Shown here: piece after piece, positions 55,447-64,000 of the stretch | How the letters are laid out: every line of letters begins with the position of its first letter | How positions within the stretch are numbered: the stretch's first letter is position 1 | Assembly: GCF_000814905.1 (NCBI RefSeq) | Contig: NZ_JXAG01000028.1 | Coordinates: forward strand, 60,536 to 124,535 | Length of the DNA stretch: 64,000 bases | Origin: Enterobacter sp. Bisph1 | GTDB lineage: Bacteria; Pseudomonadota; Gammaproteobacteria; Enterobacterales; Enterobacteriaceae | Reading direction: 5' to 3' | The notes under the pieces: generated by a model | The model's input: only the letters and a program-made list of their open reading frames with translations | Told to the model about the DNA's origin: nothing | Databases searched by the model: none | Made by a program: the position numbers and the translations under genes

Positions 55447-56970
55447 ATGAACTACCAATACGTAACCGAACTTAACGCCTTACCGGAAAGCCAGCCGGTG
55501 AAAGTGGATGTCGCGGGAACGTCGATGATCCTGATCCGCACCGGGGCGCAAGTGCGCGCCTTTCAGAGCAAATGTCCCCATGCAGGCGGGCCGCTGGAGA
55601 AAGGCGCGATATGCGACGGCAAGCTGGTCTGCCCATGGCATAAAGCCGCGTTTGATATTAGCAACGGTGAGTGGCGCGAACCGCTGGCGCTGCAAAATCT
55701 TAAGCAATATCCGGTGACCCTTGAGCAAAATCGCGTGCTGGTCAATCCGCGCCCGCTCTCTCCCGCCAGCCGTCCGCTGATCCGCGGCGAGCGCCCACAA
55801 ACCGCCGTGATCCTCGGCACCGGCGCGGCAGGTAGCGCGGCGGCCATCACCCTGCGGGATGCGGGTTTCAATGGCAAGTTGATTCTGATCGATAAAGAGG
55901 ATGACGCCCCTTATGATCGCACCGCGTTAAGCAAATTCGTTCCGGCGGGAAAAATGAGGATCAGTGAAGTTCCCCATCTGCTGGATAACGACTTTTATAA
56001 TCAGCCCGGCGTAGAAACCCTGCGGGAAGAGGTTGCCAGTCTCGATTGCCAGGGGCATCAACTGACTCTCGCCAGCGGCCGACAAATTACCTTCGATAAG
56101 CTGCTGCTGGCGACAGGCGGCCAGCCGGTGTGGCCGGATATTCCCGGTAACCACCTGGCGGGCGTGCATGTGCTGCGCGATATTCACCAGGCCGAACAGT
56201 TGCTCAACGAGGTAGAACAAGAGCAACAGCTGGTGGTGATCGGTAACAGCTTTATCGCCATGGAGCTGGCGGCGGCGCTGCGCAATCAGGATATTGCGGT
56301 AACGGTATTATCAAGACACGCGCTGCCGTTTGTTTCGCAGTTTGGCGAAGAGATGGGCCGCTATTTCTTGAACATGCATAAAGAGAACGGGGTCAAATTT
56401 GTCACTGGCGAACCAACGGCGTTGACAGGGAACGACCATGTACAAAGCGTGACGCTGAAAGATGGCCGCACCTTGCCCGCCCATGTGGTGGTGTTTGCTA
56501 CCGGCGTCGAGCCGGTGACGGATCTGGCACCGGATCTGCGCCGTGAAGACGATGGCAGCCTGACGGTGGATGAACACCTCAATGTGGCCGCAGATGTTTG
56601 GGCGGTCGGCGATATCGCCAGCTACCCGGCTGCGGAAGGGCGTCGGCGCATTGAACACTGGCGCGTCGCGCAGCAGCAGGGGCGGCTTGCCGCGCTGAAT
56701 ATGCTCGGCGAACAGCACAGCTTTGATCGGGTGCCCTTTTTCTGGACCACCCATTTCGGCAACCGCTTTGAATACCTCGGCTATGCGCCACAATGGGACA
56801 GCATGAAAATCTTGGGTTCCCTGGCGGATAAACATTTTGCCGTACTGTATGGCGAAGAGGGGGTGCTCAAAGCGGTGTTAAGCTGCGGCAAATACAGCGA
56901 AACGGCAGGGTTAATTCTCAAGATGCAGCAGCCTCTCAGCCTGCATGCGGCCAGCGAAATACTGGCCTGA
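55447..56970 (+). CDS. Rieske/FAD-dependent reductase (AIFM3-like ferredoxin reductase)
   Basis: A 507-residue fusion. Residues 1-105 are a Rieske [2Fe-2S] domain with ligands in CPHAGGPLEKG and CPWHKAAFD. From about 120 a pyridine-nucleotide disulphide-type FAD reductase follows, with GTGAAGSAAAITLRDAG (FAD), VVIGNSFIAMELAAAL (NAD(P)H) and VWAVGDIASYP. This architecture is that of AIFM3 and of some bacterial oxygenase reductases. It transfers electrons from NAD(P)H, probably to an iron-sulphur partner. E. coli has the diguanylate cyclase gene dgcC in this position between psiF and proC. No partner oxygenase is nearby, so its role is unclear. Confidence 0.9.
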   Translation: MNYQYVTELNALPESQPVKVDVAGTSMILIRTGAQVRAFQSKCPHAGGPLEKGAICDGKLVCPWHKAAFDISNGEWREPLALQNLKQYPVTLEQNRVLVNPRPLSPASRPLIRGERPQTAVILGTGAAGSAAAITLRDAGFNGKLILIDKEDDAPYDRTALSKFVPAGKMRISEVPHLLDNDFYNQPGVETLREEVASLDCQGHQLTLASGRQITFDKLLLATGGQPVWPDIPGNHLAGVHVLRDIHQAEQLLNEVEQEQQLVVIGNSFIAMELAAALRNQDIAVTVLSRHALPFVSQFGEEMGRYFLNMHKENGVKFVTGEPTALTGNDHVQSVTLKDGRTLPAHVVVFATGVEPVTDLAPDLRREDDGSLTVDEHLNVAADVWAVGDIASYPAAEGRRRIEHWRVAQQQGRLAALNMLGEQHSFDRVPFFWTTHFGNRFEYLGYAPQWDSMKILGSLADKHFAVLYGEEGVLKAVLSCGKYSETAGLILKMQQPLSLHAASEILA

Positions 56971-56976
56971 AAGCAT

Positions 56977-57000
56977 GCGCCACGCGAGAGCGCGTGGCGC
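56977..57000. terminator. Strong hairpin between convergent genes
   Basis: GCGCCACGC and GCGTGGCGC form a perfect 9-bp stem around GAGAGC, between the stops of the Rieske/FAD gene and proC. No T-run is present. Confidence 0.7.
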
Positions 57001-57005
57001 GGCCG

Positions 57006-57812
57006 TTAGCTGCTCAGTTTCTCGGATTTAGTCATACAGGCGGTAATCGCCTCGATAACCGCGGAGCGGAAGCCTTTCTCTTCCAGCACTTTTACCGCTT
57101 CGATAGTGGTGCCGCCGGGGGAGCAGACCATATCTTTCAGTTCGCCCGGATGTTTGCCGGTTTCCAGCACCATTTTTGCTGAACCCATCACCGCCTGCGC
57201 GGCAAATTTGTACGCCTGGGCGCGCGGCATACCGCCGAGGACGGCGGCATCGGCCATCGCTTCAATAAACATAAACACATAGGCCGGTGCGGAACCGCTG
57301 ACGCCAACCACTGGATGGATCATCGGCTCGGCAATCACTTCCGCTTCGCCAAAGCAGCGGAAGATATTCAGCACGTCGGCGGTATCTTCTGAAGTCACCA
57401 GCGCGTTTGGCGTAATCGAGGTCATCCCGGCGCTGACCAGCGAAGGGGTATTGGGCATGGCGCGAATAATTTTGCGATCGTGGCCGAGGGCGCGGGCTAG
57501 CTGATCGAGGGTGACGCCGGCGGCAATCGACACCACCAGCGTCTCTTTATTCAGGCTGGAGGCGATTTCGTTGAGCACTTTTACCATGATATTCGGCTTA
57601 ACTGCGCCGAAGACGATATCGGCAATTTGCGCCACTTCCTGCGCGCTTTGCGCGGCGTTGACGCCAAACTGATCGTGCAGGGCAGACACTTTATCCGGCG
57701 ATGGGGTATAGACCCAAATCTGCCCTGGCAACACCTGGCCGCTGGCAATCAGGCCGCCTACAATGGCCTTACCCATGTTACCGCAGCCGATAAAACCGAT
57801 TTTTTTTTCCAT
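57006..57812 (-). CDS. proC: Pyrroline-5-carboxylate reductase
   Basis: A 268-residue enzyme for the last step of proline synthesis. The Rossmann motif is IGFIGCGNMGKAIVGGLIASG, and the C-terminal signature VCSPGGTTIEAVKVLEEKGFRSAV is complete. It is a single cytosolic gene. With proA at the left end of the window, two proline-synthesis genes bracket the accessory DNA. Confidence 0.98.
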   Translation of the reverse strand: MEKKIGFIGCGNMGKAIVGGLIASGQVLPGQIWVYTPSPDKVSALHDQFGVNAAQSAQEVAQIADIVFGAVKPNIMVKVLNEIASSLNKETLVVSIAAGVTLDQLARALGHDRKIIRAMPNTPSLVSAGMTSITPNALVTSEDTADVLNIFRCFGEAEVIAEPMIHPVVGVSGSAPAYVFMFIEAMADAAVLGGMPRAQAYKFAAQAVMGSAKMVLETGKHPGELKDMVCSPGGTTIEAVKVLEEKGFRSAVIEAITACMTKSEKLSS

Positions 57813-57947
57813 CTCGTCCTTCTCCTCTGCTTGTAAATGTTTGTGCGCTATAGCTTAACGTGGATTGAAGACAAGGGCGAAAGTATCTCTCCTTTCACCG
57901 ACGGGAAATTAAAGCGACAATGCGCCGCACAGATAAAAGGAGTCACG

Positions 57948-58409
57948 ATGGCGATTTGGGTTGATGCGGACGCCTGTCCGAACGTAATTAAAGAGATTTT
58001 ATTTCGCGCCGCCGAGCGTACACAGACGCCGTTAACATTAGTGGCGAACCAGAATCTGCGCGTACCGCCGTCGCGGGTCATTCGTTCTATCCGCGTGCCT
58101 GCGGGCTTTGACGTTGCCGATAATGAAATCGTCCGCCTGTGCGATGCCAACGACCTGGTTATCACTGCGGATATTCCGCTGGCGGCAGAAGTGCTGGCTA
58201 AAGGCGCGGCGGCGTTAAACCCACGCGGTGAGCGCTATACCGAGGCCACCATTCGCGAAAGGCTCACGATGCGCGATTTTATGGATACCCTGCGCGCCAG
58301 CGGTATTCAAACCGGCGGCCCCGACAGCCTGTCGCAGCGGGATCGTCAGCAGTTTGCCGCCGAACTGGATAAGTGGTTGCTGGCAGCCAAACGCCGCGAA
58401 AGTGAATAA
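57948..58409 (+). CDS. yaiI: UPF0178 family protein YaiI
   Basis: A 153-residue protein of the YaiI/YqxD family with a nuclease-like (NYN/PIN-related) fold. The conserved [19 protein letters not shown] and [33 protein letters not shown] regions are present. ATG 57948 has AAAAGGAG upstream. Molecular function is unproven. It diverges from proC, as in E. coli. Confidence 0.95.
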   Translation: MAIWVDADACPNVIKEILFRAAERTQTPLTLVANQNLRVPPSRVIRSIRVPAGFDVADNEIVRLCDANDLVITADIPLAAEVLAKGAAALNPRGERYTEATIRERLTMRDFMDTLRASGIQTGGPDSLSQRDRQQFAAELDKWLLAAKRRESE

Positions 58410-58502
58410 ATTCTGCGCATTCCCGTCGTCGTTAACCGGGTTTGGCACCTTGCGGGGTTGCCAGCCTGTGTTACATTCAGTAAGGTGGCCGCTGTTGCAC
58501 GG

Positions 58503-58597
58503 TGCAATATAAACTTTACAGCACAGCCCCGCGCTGCTGCGGGTTTGGGTTAAGGTTTATCGCGGCCCAATGCTTTATCTGTAACGTAAAATTTACG
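58503..58597 (+). promoter_or_regulatory. Two TyrR boxes in the aroL regulatory region
   Basis: TGCAATATAAACTTTACA (58503-58520) and TGTAACGTAAAATTTACG (58580-58597) each match TGTAAA-N6-TTTACA in 10 of 12 positions. A TrpR-like half site GTACTAGTT lies at 58607-58615. E. coli aroL is controlled by TyrR and TrpR at the same place. Confidence 0.78.
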
Positions 58598-58681
58598 GTG
58601 AATATCGTACTAGTTTGGTGATATCATCGCCGTCTTAGTTTCTGTCCTGCAAAACGCGGGGCATGGAGGAAAAACCTGTTC

Positions 58682-59206
58682 ATGACGCTCCCCATCTTTC
58701 TTATCGGCGCACGCGGCTGCGGCAAAACTACCGTGGGCCGGGCTCTGGCGCTGGCGCAGGGGTGCCAGTTTATCGATACCGATTTCTGGCTGCAGGAACA
58801 AGCCCAACAGACGATTTCGGCGATGGTGGAACAGGAAGGCTGGGAGGGATTTCGCGCACGTGAAAGCGCCGCGCTGCAGGCCGTAAGTGCGCCATCGCGG
58901 GTGATAGCCACCGGCGGCGGCATCATCCTGCTTGAGGATAACCGGCAGTTTATGCGTGAACATGGCGTGGTTATCTATCTCTGCGCGCCGGTCGATGTGC
59001 TGGCGGACCGGCTTGAGGCGTTTCCCGAAGAGGGACAGCGTCCGACATTGACCGGCAAGCCGATTAGCGAAGAGGTCAGTGAAGTGCTGGCTTTGCGCGA
59101 TACGCTGTACCGCGAAGCCGCGCACTATGTGGTGGATGCCGCACAGGAGCCCGATAAGGTGGTATCTGATATTGAGGCGGCATTGCAGCTGGCGCACGCC
59201 AGTTAG
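58682..59206 (+). CDS. aroL: Shikimate kinase II
   Basis: A 174-residue kinase that makes shikimate-3-phosphate in aromatic amino-acid synthesis. Walker A is GARGCGKTT, the shikimate-binding motif FIDTDFW and the glycine-rich ATGGGIILL are present. The length equals E. coli AroL. It heads the aroL-yaiA-aroM region under TyrR. Confidence 0.97.
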   Translation: MTLPIFLIGARGCGKTTVGRALALAQGCQFIDTDFWLQEQAQQTISAMVEQEGWEGFRARESAALQAVSAPSRVIATGGGIILLEDNRQFMREHGVVIYLCAPVDVLADRLEAFPEEGQRPTLTGKPISEEVSEVLALRDTLYREAAHYVVDAAQEPDKVVSDIEAALQLAHAS

Positions 59207-59256
59207 CGAAACGATTGTCTATACTATTAACTCGACTTGTAAACTGAGGAAGAGTT

Positions 59257-59448
59257 ATGCCGACTAAACCGCCATACCCGCGTGAAGCCCGTGTTGTTGC
59301 CGTTGAAAAAGGGGCCAGCGATGCCACCGTAACCTGGTATGAACTGCGTGCCGATCATCCGAAACCGGACACCTTAATCAGCGAACATCCCAGCGAACTG
59401 GAAGCGCTCGACGCCAAGCGGCGTTATGAGGATCCGGATAAAGACTAA
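59257..59448 (+). CDS. yaiA: Small protein YaiA
   Basis: A 63-residue hydrophilic cytosolic protein matching E. coli YaiA ([30 protein letters not shown]). It lies 50 bases after aroL and is probably in its operon. The function is unknown. A GAGGAAGAG ribosome site precedes the ATG. Confidence 0.94.
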   Translation: MPTKPPYPREARVVAVEKGASDATVTWYELRADHPKPDTLISEHPSELEALDAKRRYEDPDKD

Positions 59449-59662
59449 GGCGCACGTTCAGGCTGAATAGTCGCCTGAAGGTGATAAAAGCGGACGTACA
59501 TTACATTAATTGACTGGCTGAATAGCACCGAGCAGTTACTATTTCCTTTGTTTCTGGAATTTATATGAACACGGGAGTGGCATGTTCTCTTTACACAATA
59601 GCGTTGATAATCGCGTGATGAAGAGCGGACAAGAACAAGCAGTGATGAAAGGCGGTAAGAAA

Positions 59663-60340
59663 ATGAGTGCGACCTTGGCGATCCTCACCATTGGTGTGGT
59701 GCCGGTAAAAGAGATTTTGCCGCTCCTGACGGAGCATGTTTCAGAAGAACAAATTACCCATATCAGCCTGCTGGGTAAAATGGATCCGGACGATGTACGC
59801 CGTGAATACGCCGTTGAAGCCGGGGAGCATGCCATTGCCACGCGTTTATTCGATGAAAGTCTTGGCATGGTTTCCCGCGAGAAAGTCGAACGCGATCTGC
59901 AAAGCGTTATCGAAGTGCTGGATAACCAGGGCTACGATGTCATTTTGCTGATGAGCACCGCCGATGTGCGGGGCTTTGTCGCCCGTAACGCTATTCTACT
60001 GGAGCCGCAGCGCATTATTCCGCCGCTGGTGGCGTCCATTGTCGATGGTCATCAGGTGGGCGTGATCGTGCCGATCCCGGAACTGATGGCGCAGCAGCAG
60101 ACGAAATGGCAGGGACTGAAAAACGAACCTTACTATGCGCTGGCGCACCCTTACCAGGCGACAGAAGAGGAGTTAATCGCCGCCGGTAAAACGCTGATTG
60201 ACCGCGGGGCGGATGTGTTAATGCTTGATTGCCTGGGCTTTCACCAGCTCCATCGCGACCTGTTACAGAAGGCGCTGGACGTACCGGTATTATTATCGAA
60301 TGTGCTGGTGGCGCGGCTGGCTTCGGAACTACTGGTGTAA
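59663..60340 (+). CDS. aroM: AroM family protein
   Basis: A 225-residue protein matching AroM in length and sequence ([48 protein letters not shown]). In E. coli it belongs to the TyrR-controlled aroL operon; its function is unknown, though the fold resembles Asp/Glu racemases. ATG 59663 was chosen to match E. coli; the frame is open to 59582 without family sequence. Confidence 0.94.
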   Translation: MSATLAILTIGVVPVKEILPLLTEHVSEEQITHISLLGKMDPDDVRREYAVEAGEHAIATRLFDESLGMVSREKVERDLQSVIEVLDNQGYDVILLMSTADVRGFVARNAILLEPQRIIPPLVASIVDGHQVGVIVPIPELMAQQQTKWQGLKNEPYYALAHPYQATEEELIAAGKTLIDRGADVLMLDCLGFHQLHRDLLQKALDVPVLLSNVLVARLASELLV

Positions 60341-60428
60341 ACCTGCCTCAGTATGAATTTATCGTGACAGAAGCAAAGCCCTGCCCCTATAGTGGTTTTC
60401 CATACATTTTCTTTATAAGGGCCAGTTC

Positions 60429-60713
60429 ATGCTTCAAAGTAACGAATACTTTTCCGGCAAAGTGAAATCCATTGGTTTTACCAGCAGCAGTACTGGCCGC
60501 GCCAGCGTTGGCGTTATGGCGGAAGGGGAATATACCTTTAGTACCGCGCAGCCGGAAGAGATGACCGTGGTCAGCGGCGCGCTGAATGTGCTGTTGCCCG
60601 GTGAAACCGAATGGAAAGCCTATGTTGCCGGTGAAGTGTTCAATGTCCCTGGTCACAGCGAATTCCACCTGCAGGTGGTGGAGCCGAGTGCTTACCTCTG
60701 CCGCTACCTGTAA
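60429..60713 (+). CDS. ppnP: Pyrimidine/purine nucleoside phosphorylase
   Basis: A 94-residue cupin-like protein (YaiE), a broad-range nucleoside phosphorylase. The [21 protein letters not shown] start and the cupin-type [19 protein letters not shown] are diagnostic. AAGGGCCAG precedes the ATG. It lies in the order aroM, ppnP, rdgC, as in E. coli. Confidence 0.96.
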   Translation: MLQSNEYFSGKVKSIGFTSSSTGRASVGVMAEGEYTFSTAQPEEMTVVSGALNVLLPGETEWKAYVAGEVFNVPGHSEFHLQVVEPSAYLCRYL

Positions 60714-60717
60714 CAGC

Positions 60718-60744
60718 AAAACGCCCGGCGAAACCGGGCGTTTT
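60718..60744. terminator. Bidirectional terminator between ppnP and rdgC
   Basis: AAAACGCCCGG and CCGGGCGTTTT form a perfect 11-bp stem with a CGAAA loop, with T-runs for both strands. Confidence 0.95.
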
Positions 60745-60761
60745 GTTTAGCGCGTTGTGCG

Positions 60762-61673
60762 TTAGCGCTGGGCTTCGCCGCCGAGGCCTTCCACCAGATC
60801 TTTGATTAATGCCGCCAGCTCGCCGGTCATCAGAATAAAATCGGCGTCAAAACGCTGAGCAAAATCTTCACGGTCAATATCTTCATTCTGATCGCGCAGC
60901 TCATCGCAGAACTTCAGCCGCTTCACGGAACCGTCATCGCACATCAGGAACTGGATGCGCTGCTGCCAGTCAAGGGCCAGCTTGGTGACCACTTTTCCGG
61001 CTTCGATATGCACGGCAATCTCATCGCTGACCAGATCCTGTTTTTTCGCGCGGATCACGCCGCCATCTTCCAGAATCGCTTTCAGCTCTGCTTCATCCAG
61101 CAGCTGGAAGCCTTGCGCTACGCTACCGGAACGTACCCATTCCGTCAGCGTCAGTTCGATTGGATTTTCCATTGCCAGCGGGACCACCGGCAGCGAGCCG
61201 AGGCTTTTACGCAGCAGCGCCAGCGTATCTTCCGCTTTTTTCGCGCTGGCGCAGTCGACCATAATCAAGCCGTTAACGGTGTCGATCCACATCATTGTCT
61301 GGCTGAAGCGGCTGAAGGCGCGCGGCAGCAAAGAGTGCAATACTTCGTCTTTCAGCGAATCTTTTTCCGTTTTTTTCAGCTTGCGGCCCTGTTCGGCTTC
61401 AAGGCGGGAAATTTTCGCTTCCAGTGCTTGCTTGACCACCGGCGTCGGCAGAATTTTTTCTTCTTTACGGGCGCAGATAATAATCTGACCGTTGGCGGTA
61501 TGGGTCAGCGCATCGCTGTGTGAACCCATCGGTGGAACCCATCCGGTTTTCGCCATATCCTGACTACCGCAAGGAGTAAACGCTAGCGGGGCAAGCTGTT
61601 TTTCCATCTCTTCCGCACGCAGCGCTACATCGCGGCTGAGACGGTATACCATTAAATTTTTGAACCACAGCAT
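60762..61673 (-). CDS. rdgC: Recombination-associated DNA-binding protein RdgC
   Basis: A 303-residue ring-forming DNA-binding protein that limits RecA. The start [16 protein letters not shown], the [15 protein letters not shown] and [17 protein letters not shown] regions match E. coli. ATG 61673 is the family start; the frame is open 84 bases further. Transcribed convergently with ppnP and divergently from mak. Confidence 0.97.
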   Translation of the reverse strand: MLWFKNLMVYRLSRDVALRAEEMEKQLAPLAFTPCGSQDMAKTGWVPPMGSHSDALTHTANGQIIICARKEEKILPTPVVKQALEAKISRLEAEQGRKLKKTEKDSLKDEVLHSLLPRAFSRFSQTMMWIDTVNGLIMVDCASAKKAEDTLALLRKSLGSLPVVPLAMENPIELTLTEWVRSGSVAQGFQLLDEAELKAILEDGGVIRAKKQDLVSDEIAVHIEAGKVVTKLALDWQQRIQFLMCDDGSVKRLKFCDELRDQNEDIDREDFAQRFDADFILMTGELAALIKDLVEGLGGEAQR

Positions 61674-61772
61674 GATTTTTTCCACGGCCTTGACGTTAAA
61701 TGCAGCGGGCATGATAGCGAATTGTTGTCGCCGTTGCATTGCTAATGCGTGGTCCACTATGAGGAGTTTGAT

Positions 61773-62681
61773 GTGCGTATCGGTATCGACTTAGGTGGTA
61801 CAAAAACAGAAATCATTGCGTTGGGGGAAGGCGGCGAAGAGTTGTTTCGCCACCGCCAGGCCACGCCGCGCGACTATCAGCAGACGATTGAGTTGCTGGC
61901 GTCGCTGGTGGCGTTAACGGAAAAAGAGACCGGGCAGCAGGGCACCGTCGGGATGGGTATTCCCGGTTCGATTTCGCCTTACACCGGGGTGGTAAAAAAT
62001 GCCAACTCTACCTGGCTGAACGGCAAACCCTTTGATAAAGATTTAAGCCAGCGGCTGAATCGCGAAGTGCGGCTGGCGAACGATGCCAACTGCCTGGCGG
62101 TTTCCGAAGCGGTAGACGGCGCGGCGGCGGGCGCGCAGACGGTGTTTGCGGTGATCATCGGTACCGGCTGCGGCTCCGGCGTGGCGCTGAATGGACATGC
62201 GCATATCGGCGGCAACGGCACCGCCGGGGAGTGGGGGCACAATCCGCTGCCGTGGATGGATGAAGATGAGCTGCGGTATCGCACGGAAGTGCCCTGTTAT
62301 TGCGGCAAGCAGGGCTGCATTGAAACCTTTATATCCGGCACCGGTTTCGCCACCGACTATCACCGTCTCAGCGGCCATGCGCTAAAAGGACATGAAATCA
62401 TGCGCCTGGTCGACGAGCAGGACGCGGTCGCCGAACTGGCGTTGAGCCGCTATGAACTGCGGCTGGCAAAATCCCTCGCTCACGTGGTCAATATCCTTGA
62501 CCCGGATGTGATTGTGCTCGGCGGCGGTATGAGTAATGTTGACCGTCTTTACCAGACTGTACCGGTGCTGCTGCGCAACTGGGTGTTTGGCGGCGAGTGT
62601 GAAACGCCAATCCGCAAAGCGCTGCACGGCGATTCCAGCGGCGTGCGCGGCGCGGCCTGGCTCTGGCCGCAGGGCGAATAA
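61773..62681 (+). CDS. mak: Fructokinase (manno(fructo)kinase) Mak
   Basis: A 302-residue ROK-family sugar kinase. The ATP motif [15 protein letters not shown] is at the N-terminus; [11 protein letters not shown] holds the catalytic Asp, and the zinc-binding CXCGXXGCXE motif is [13 protein letters not shown] 61773 was chosen because GAGGAG lies at normal distance. The gene is intact although an IS lies 20 bases after its stop. E. coli has araJ next. Confidence 0.96.
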   Translation: MRIGIDLGGTKTEIIALGEGGEELFRHRQATPRDYQQTIELLASLVALTEKETGQQGTVGMGIPGSISPYTGVVKNANSTWLNGKPFDKDLSQRLNREVRLANDANCLAVSEAVDGAAAGAQTVFAVIIGTGCGSGVALNGHAHIGGNGTAGEWGHNPLPWMDEDELRYRTEVPCYCGKQGCIETFISGTGFATDYHRLSGHALKGHEIMRLVDEQDAVAELALSRYELRLAKSLAHVVNILDPDVIVLGGGMSNVDRLYQTVPVLLRNWVFGGECETPIRKALHGDSSGVRGAAWLWPQGE

Positions 62682-62708
62682 CTACGCAGGGGGCGCAATT
62701 ATGTATGA

Positions 62709-62751
62709 ACCGGCCACATGGGTAACACTTTAAACCGGGCACATGGGTAAC
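62709..62751 (+). repeat. Left subterminal repeats of the IS481 element
   Basis: ACCGGCCACATGGGTAAC (62709-62726) and ACCGGGCACATGGGTAAC (62734-62751) are direct repeats 25 bases apart. They mirror the right end and are likely transposase-binding sites. Confidence 0.85.
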
Positions 62752-62791
62752 AGGTTATAACAGTGCGGTAAGCATCTGATGGAGGTTTACC

Positions 62792-63940
62792 GTGCCCTGG
62801 AATGAGACTGTTACCATGCAACGTTTGCAGTTTGTTGCGGCCTGCCTTGAAGGCAACCTTCCGGTTGCCGAGGTGTGCCGCCGTTTCAATATCAGCCGCA
62901 AAACCGGTTATAAATGGCTGGCCCGTTTTTCCCCGAATGATGCCTCCTCTCTTGATGACCGTTCCCGGGCGCGTCATCAACAAAAATGCACACCGGAGTC
63001 TATGACTAAACTCCTGCTGGAGACGAAGCAGCAATATCCATTATGGGGGCCTGAAAAAATCAGACAGCTCCTGCTTAACCTGAATGTCAGTAACGTGCCC
63101 GCAGCCAGCACGATTGGCGATCTGTTCCGGTTGCACGGTCTGGTTAAAAAACGCAGGCAACCGGCTTTTAAATCCACGCAACGTCCTGAACTGCATACAC
63201 CTGCCCGACCCAACGATGTCTGGAGCGCTGATTTTAAGGGTAAATACACCCATACCGGTGGGCGCTGGTGTCACCCTTTTACGCTGACCGACAACTGCAG
63301 CAGGATTGTACTGGCCTGCGATGCCACCTATATGCCTGATGGCCGGTTTGTTATTCCCTGTCTGGAGCGTGTTTTCCGTGACTGCGGCATGCCTCATGTG
63401 CTGCGTACAGATAATGGGCCACCATTTGCTGGCGCAGGTTTGTGGGGGCTGAGCCAGATGTCTGTCTGGCTTATAAAATGCGGCATCCTGCCTGAGCGTA
63501 TCCGGCCAGGTAAGCCTACGGAGAATGGGCGGCATGAGAGAATGCACCGGACCCTGAAGGATGCACTAAAGGGACATGCAAAGTTCACTTCTCTGGAGGA
63601 GCAACAGATCTGGCTGGATGCCTGGCGCGAGGAATTTAATGAAATACGCCCGCACAAGGCGCTGGGCGGAAGAACTCCGCGCTCAGTCTGGTACCCATCA
63701 GAACGAATTTACACCGGGCCGCTTAAGACAATGCCTGTGCCGGAGAATGCCCGCGTGCTGCGCGTATCAATTAAAGGTGACTTGTTTTTTAACAGTACCC
63801 GAATATTTTTATCGGAGGCGCTCAGAGGAGAATGGGTATGGATGAAGCAGGTGAAAGAAGACCTGGATGAAATTGGTTTTGGTGATCTCATACTGGCCCG
63901 GTATGACAGACGAAACCATCGTATAATCCGGGCCGATTAG
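62792..63940 (+). CDS. IS481-family DDE transposase
   Basis: A 382-residue transposase. Its N-terminus has a helix-turn-helix (GNLPVAEVCRRFNISRKTG, YKWLARF), followed by a rve integrase core: first Asp in DVWSADFKGKY, second Asp in RTDNGPPFAG and the Glu in PTENGRHERMHRTL. GTG 62792 follows GGAGGTTTACC. The full length and intact DDE triad indicate an active element. Confidence 0.96.
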   Translation: MPWNETVTMQRLQFVAACLEGNLPVAEVCRRFNISRKTGYKWLARFSPNDASSLDDRSRARHQQKCTPESMTKLLLETKQQYPLWGPEKIRQLLLNLNVSNVPAASTIGDLFRLHGLVKKRRQPAFKSTQRPELHTPARPNDVWSADFKGKYTHTGGRWCHPFTLTDNCSRIVLACDATYMPDGRFVIPCLERVFRDCGMPHVLRTDNGPPFAGAGLWGLSQMSVWLIKCGILPERIRPGKPTENGRHERMHRTLKDALKGHAKFTSLEEQQIWLDAWREEFNEIRPHKALGGRTPRSVWYPSERIYTGPLKTMPVPENARVLRVSIKGDLFFNSTRIFLSEALRGEWVWMKQVKEDLDEIGFGDLILARYDRRNHRIIRAD

Positions 63941-63950
63941 TTCAAAAATT

Positions 63951-63993
63951 GTCACCCATGTGACCGGTCAGATCTGTAACCCATGTGGCCGGT
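63951..63993 (-). repeat. Right subterminal repeats of the IS481 element
   Basis: GTCACCCATGTGACCGGT (63951-63968) and GTAACCCATGTGGCCGGT (63976-63993) are inverted copies of the left subterminal repeats with the same 25-base spacing. Confidence 0.85.
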
Positions 63994-64000
63994 TCATACA

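Larger units (their letters stand above)
62702..64000 (+). mobile_element. Complete IS481-family insertion sequence
   Basis: A 1299-bp element. The left end TGTATGAACCGGCCACATGG (62702) is matched by its inverted copy ending at 64000. It encodes one DDE transposase on the plus strand. The right edge coincides with the window end, so a target-site duplication cannot be checked. The element lies immediately downstream of mak, in the intergenic space. Confidence 0.95.

Overview
The window is a chromosomal segment of a gammaproteobacterium in the Enterobacteriaceae. It has proA and thrW at the left end. At the right end it has an almost complete E. coli-type block: hemB, ampH, sbmA, yaiW, yaiY, yaiZ, ddlA, iraP, phoA, psiF, proC, yaiI, aroL, yaiA, aroM, ppnP, rdgC and mak. 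The accessory content (eat-eutBC without microcompartment genes, hmu haem uptake, an OlsF-like ornithine-lipid synthase, xyloside genes) suggests a plant- or soil-associated genus such as Kosakonia or Enterobacter; the genus is inference.

Region 1 (1-7.9 kb) is the thrW integration site. After proA and tRNA-Thr(CGT) come a truncated tyrosine integrase, a tailspike gene broken by several frameshifts, an intact O-acetyltransferase-type gene and a secreted phospholipase of the Vibrio thermolabile-hemolysin type. Much of it is AT-rich. The order int, tailspike, acyltransferase next to thrW resembles the end of a P22/Sf6-type prophage. A secreted CE1-type esterase and a yajD HNH protein follow.

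Region 2 (8.0-19.4 kb) is the most unusual part. One tightly packed minus-strand unit encodes a beta-ketoacyl synthase, a MaoC-type hot-dog protein, an acyl carrier protein, two unrecognised proteins and a 1574-residue RHS/YD-repeat protein with a hydrophobic C-terminal tail and no evident immunity gene. A divergent LysR-type regulator follows, then a three-gene holin/holin/endolysin cassette with no other phage genes. I propose that this is a toxin locus with its own small acyl-chain pathway and possibly a holin-endolysin (type 10-like) release module. No cluster of this composition is known to me, but the function is inference.

Region 3 (19.5-41.4 kb) is metabolic accessory DNA. It holds two DUF1471 proteins, a TetR regulator, a xyloside transporter/GH43 xylosidase operon with an operator-like palindrome, a frameshifted zinT behind a clear Zur box, a Csp-type copper-storage protein, a YciG-type stress protein, and a haem-uptake operon (receptor, hmuTUV) in which hmuS has been reduced to its two ends. 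It also holds a LysR gene with an internal deletion, a GT8 glycosyltransferase coupled to a sugar-lactone oxidase, a CinA/YdeJ protein, a DUF421 protein and eat-eutB-eutC behind a textbook sigma-54 promoter.

Region 4 (41.4-64 kb) begins with an olsF-like gene and continues through the conserved hemB-to-mak core. The core has local insertions: an isochorismatase-family gene between ampH and sbmA, extensin-like and mdtG-like genes between ddlA and iraP, and a Rieske/FAD reductase where E. coli has dgcC between psiF and proC. A complete IS481-family element lies immediately downstream of mak and its right end coincides with the window end.
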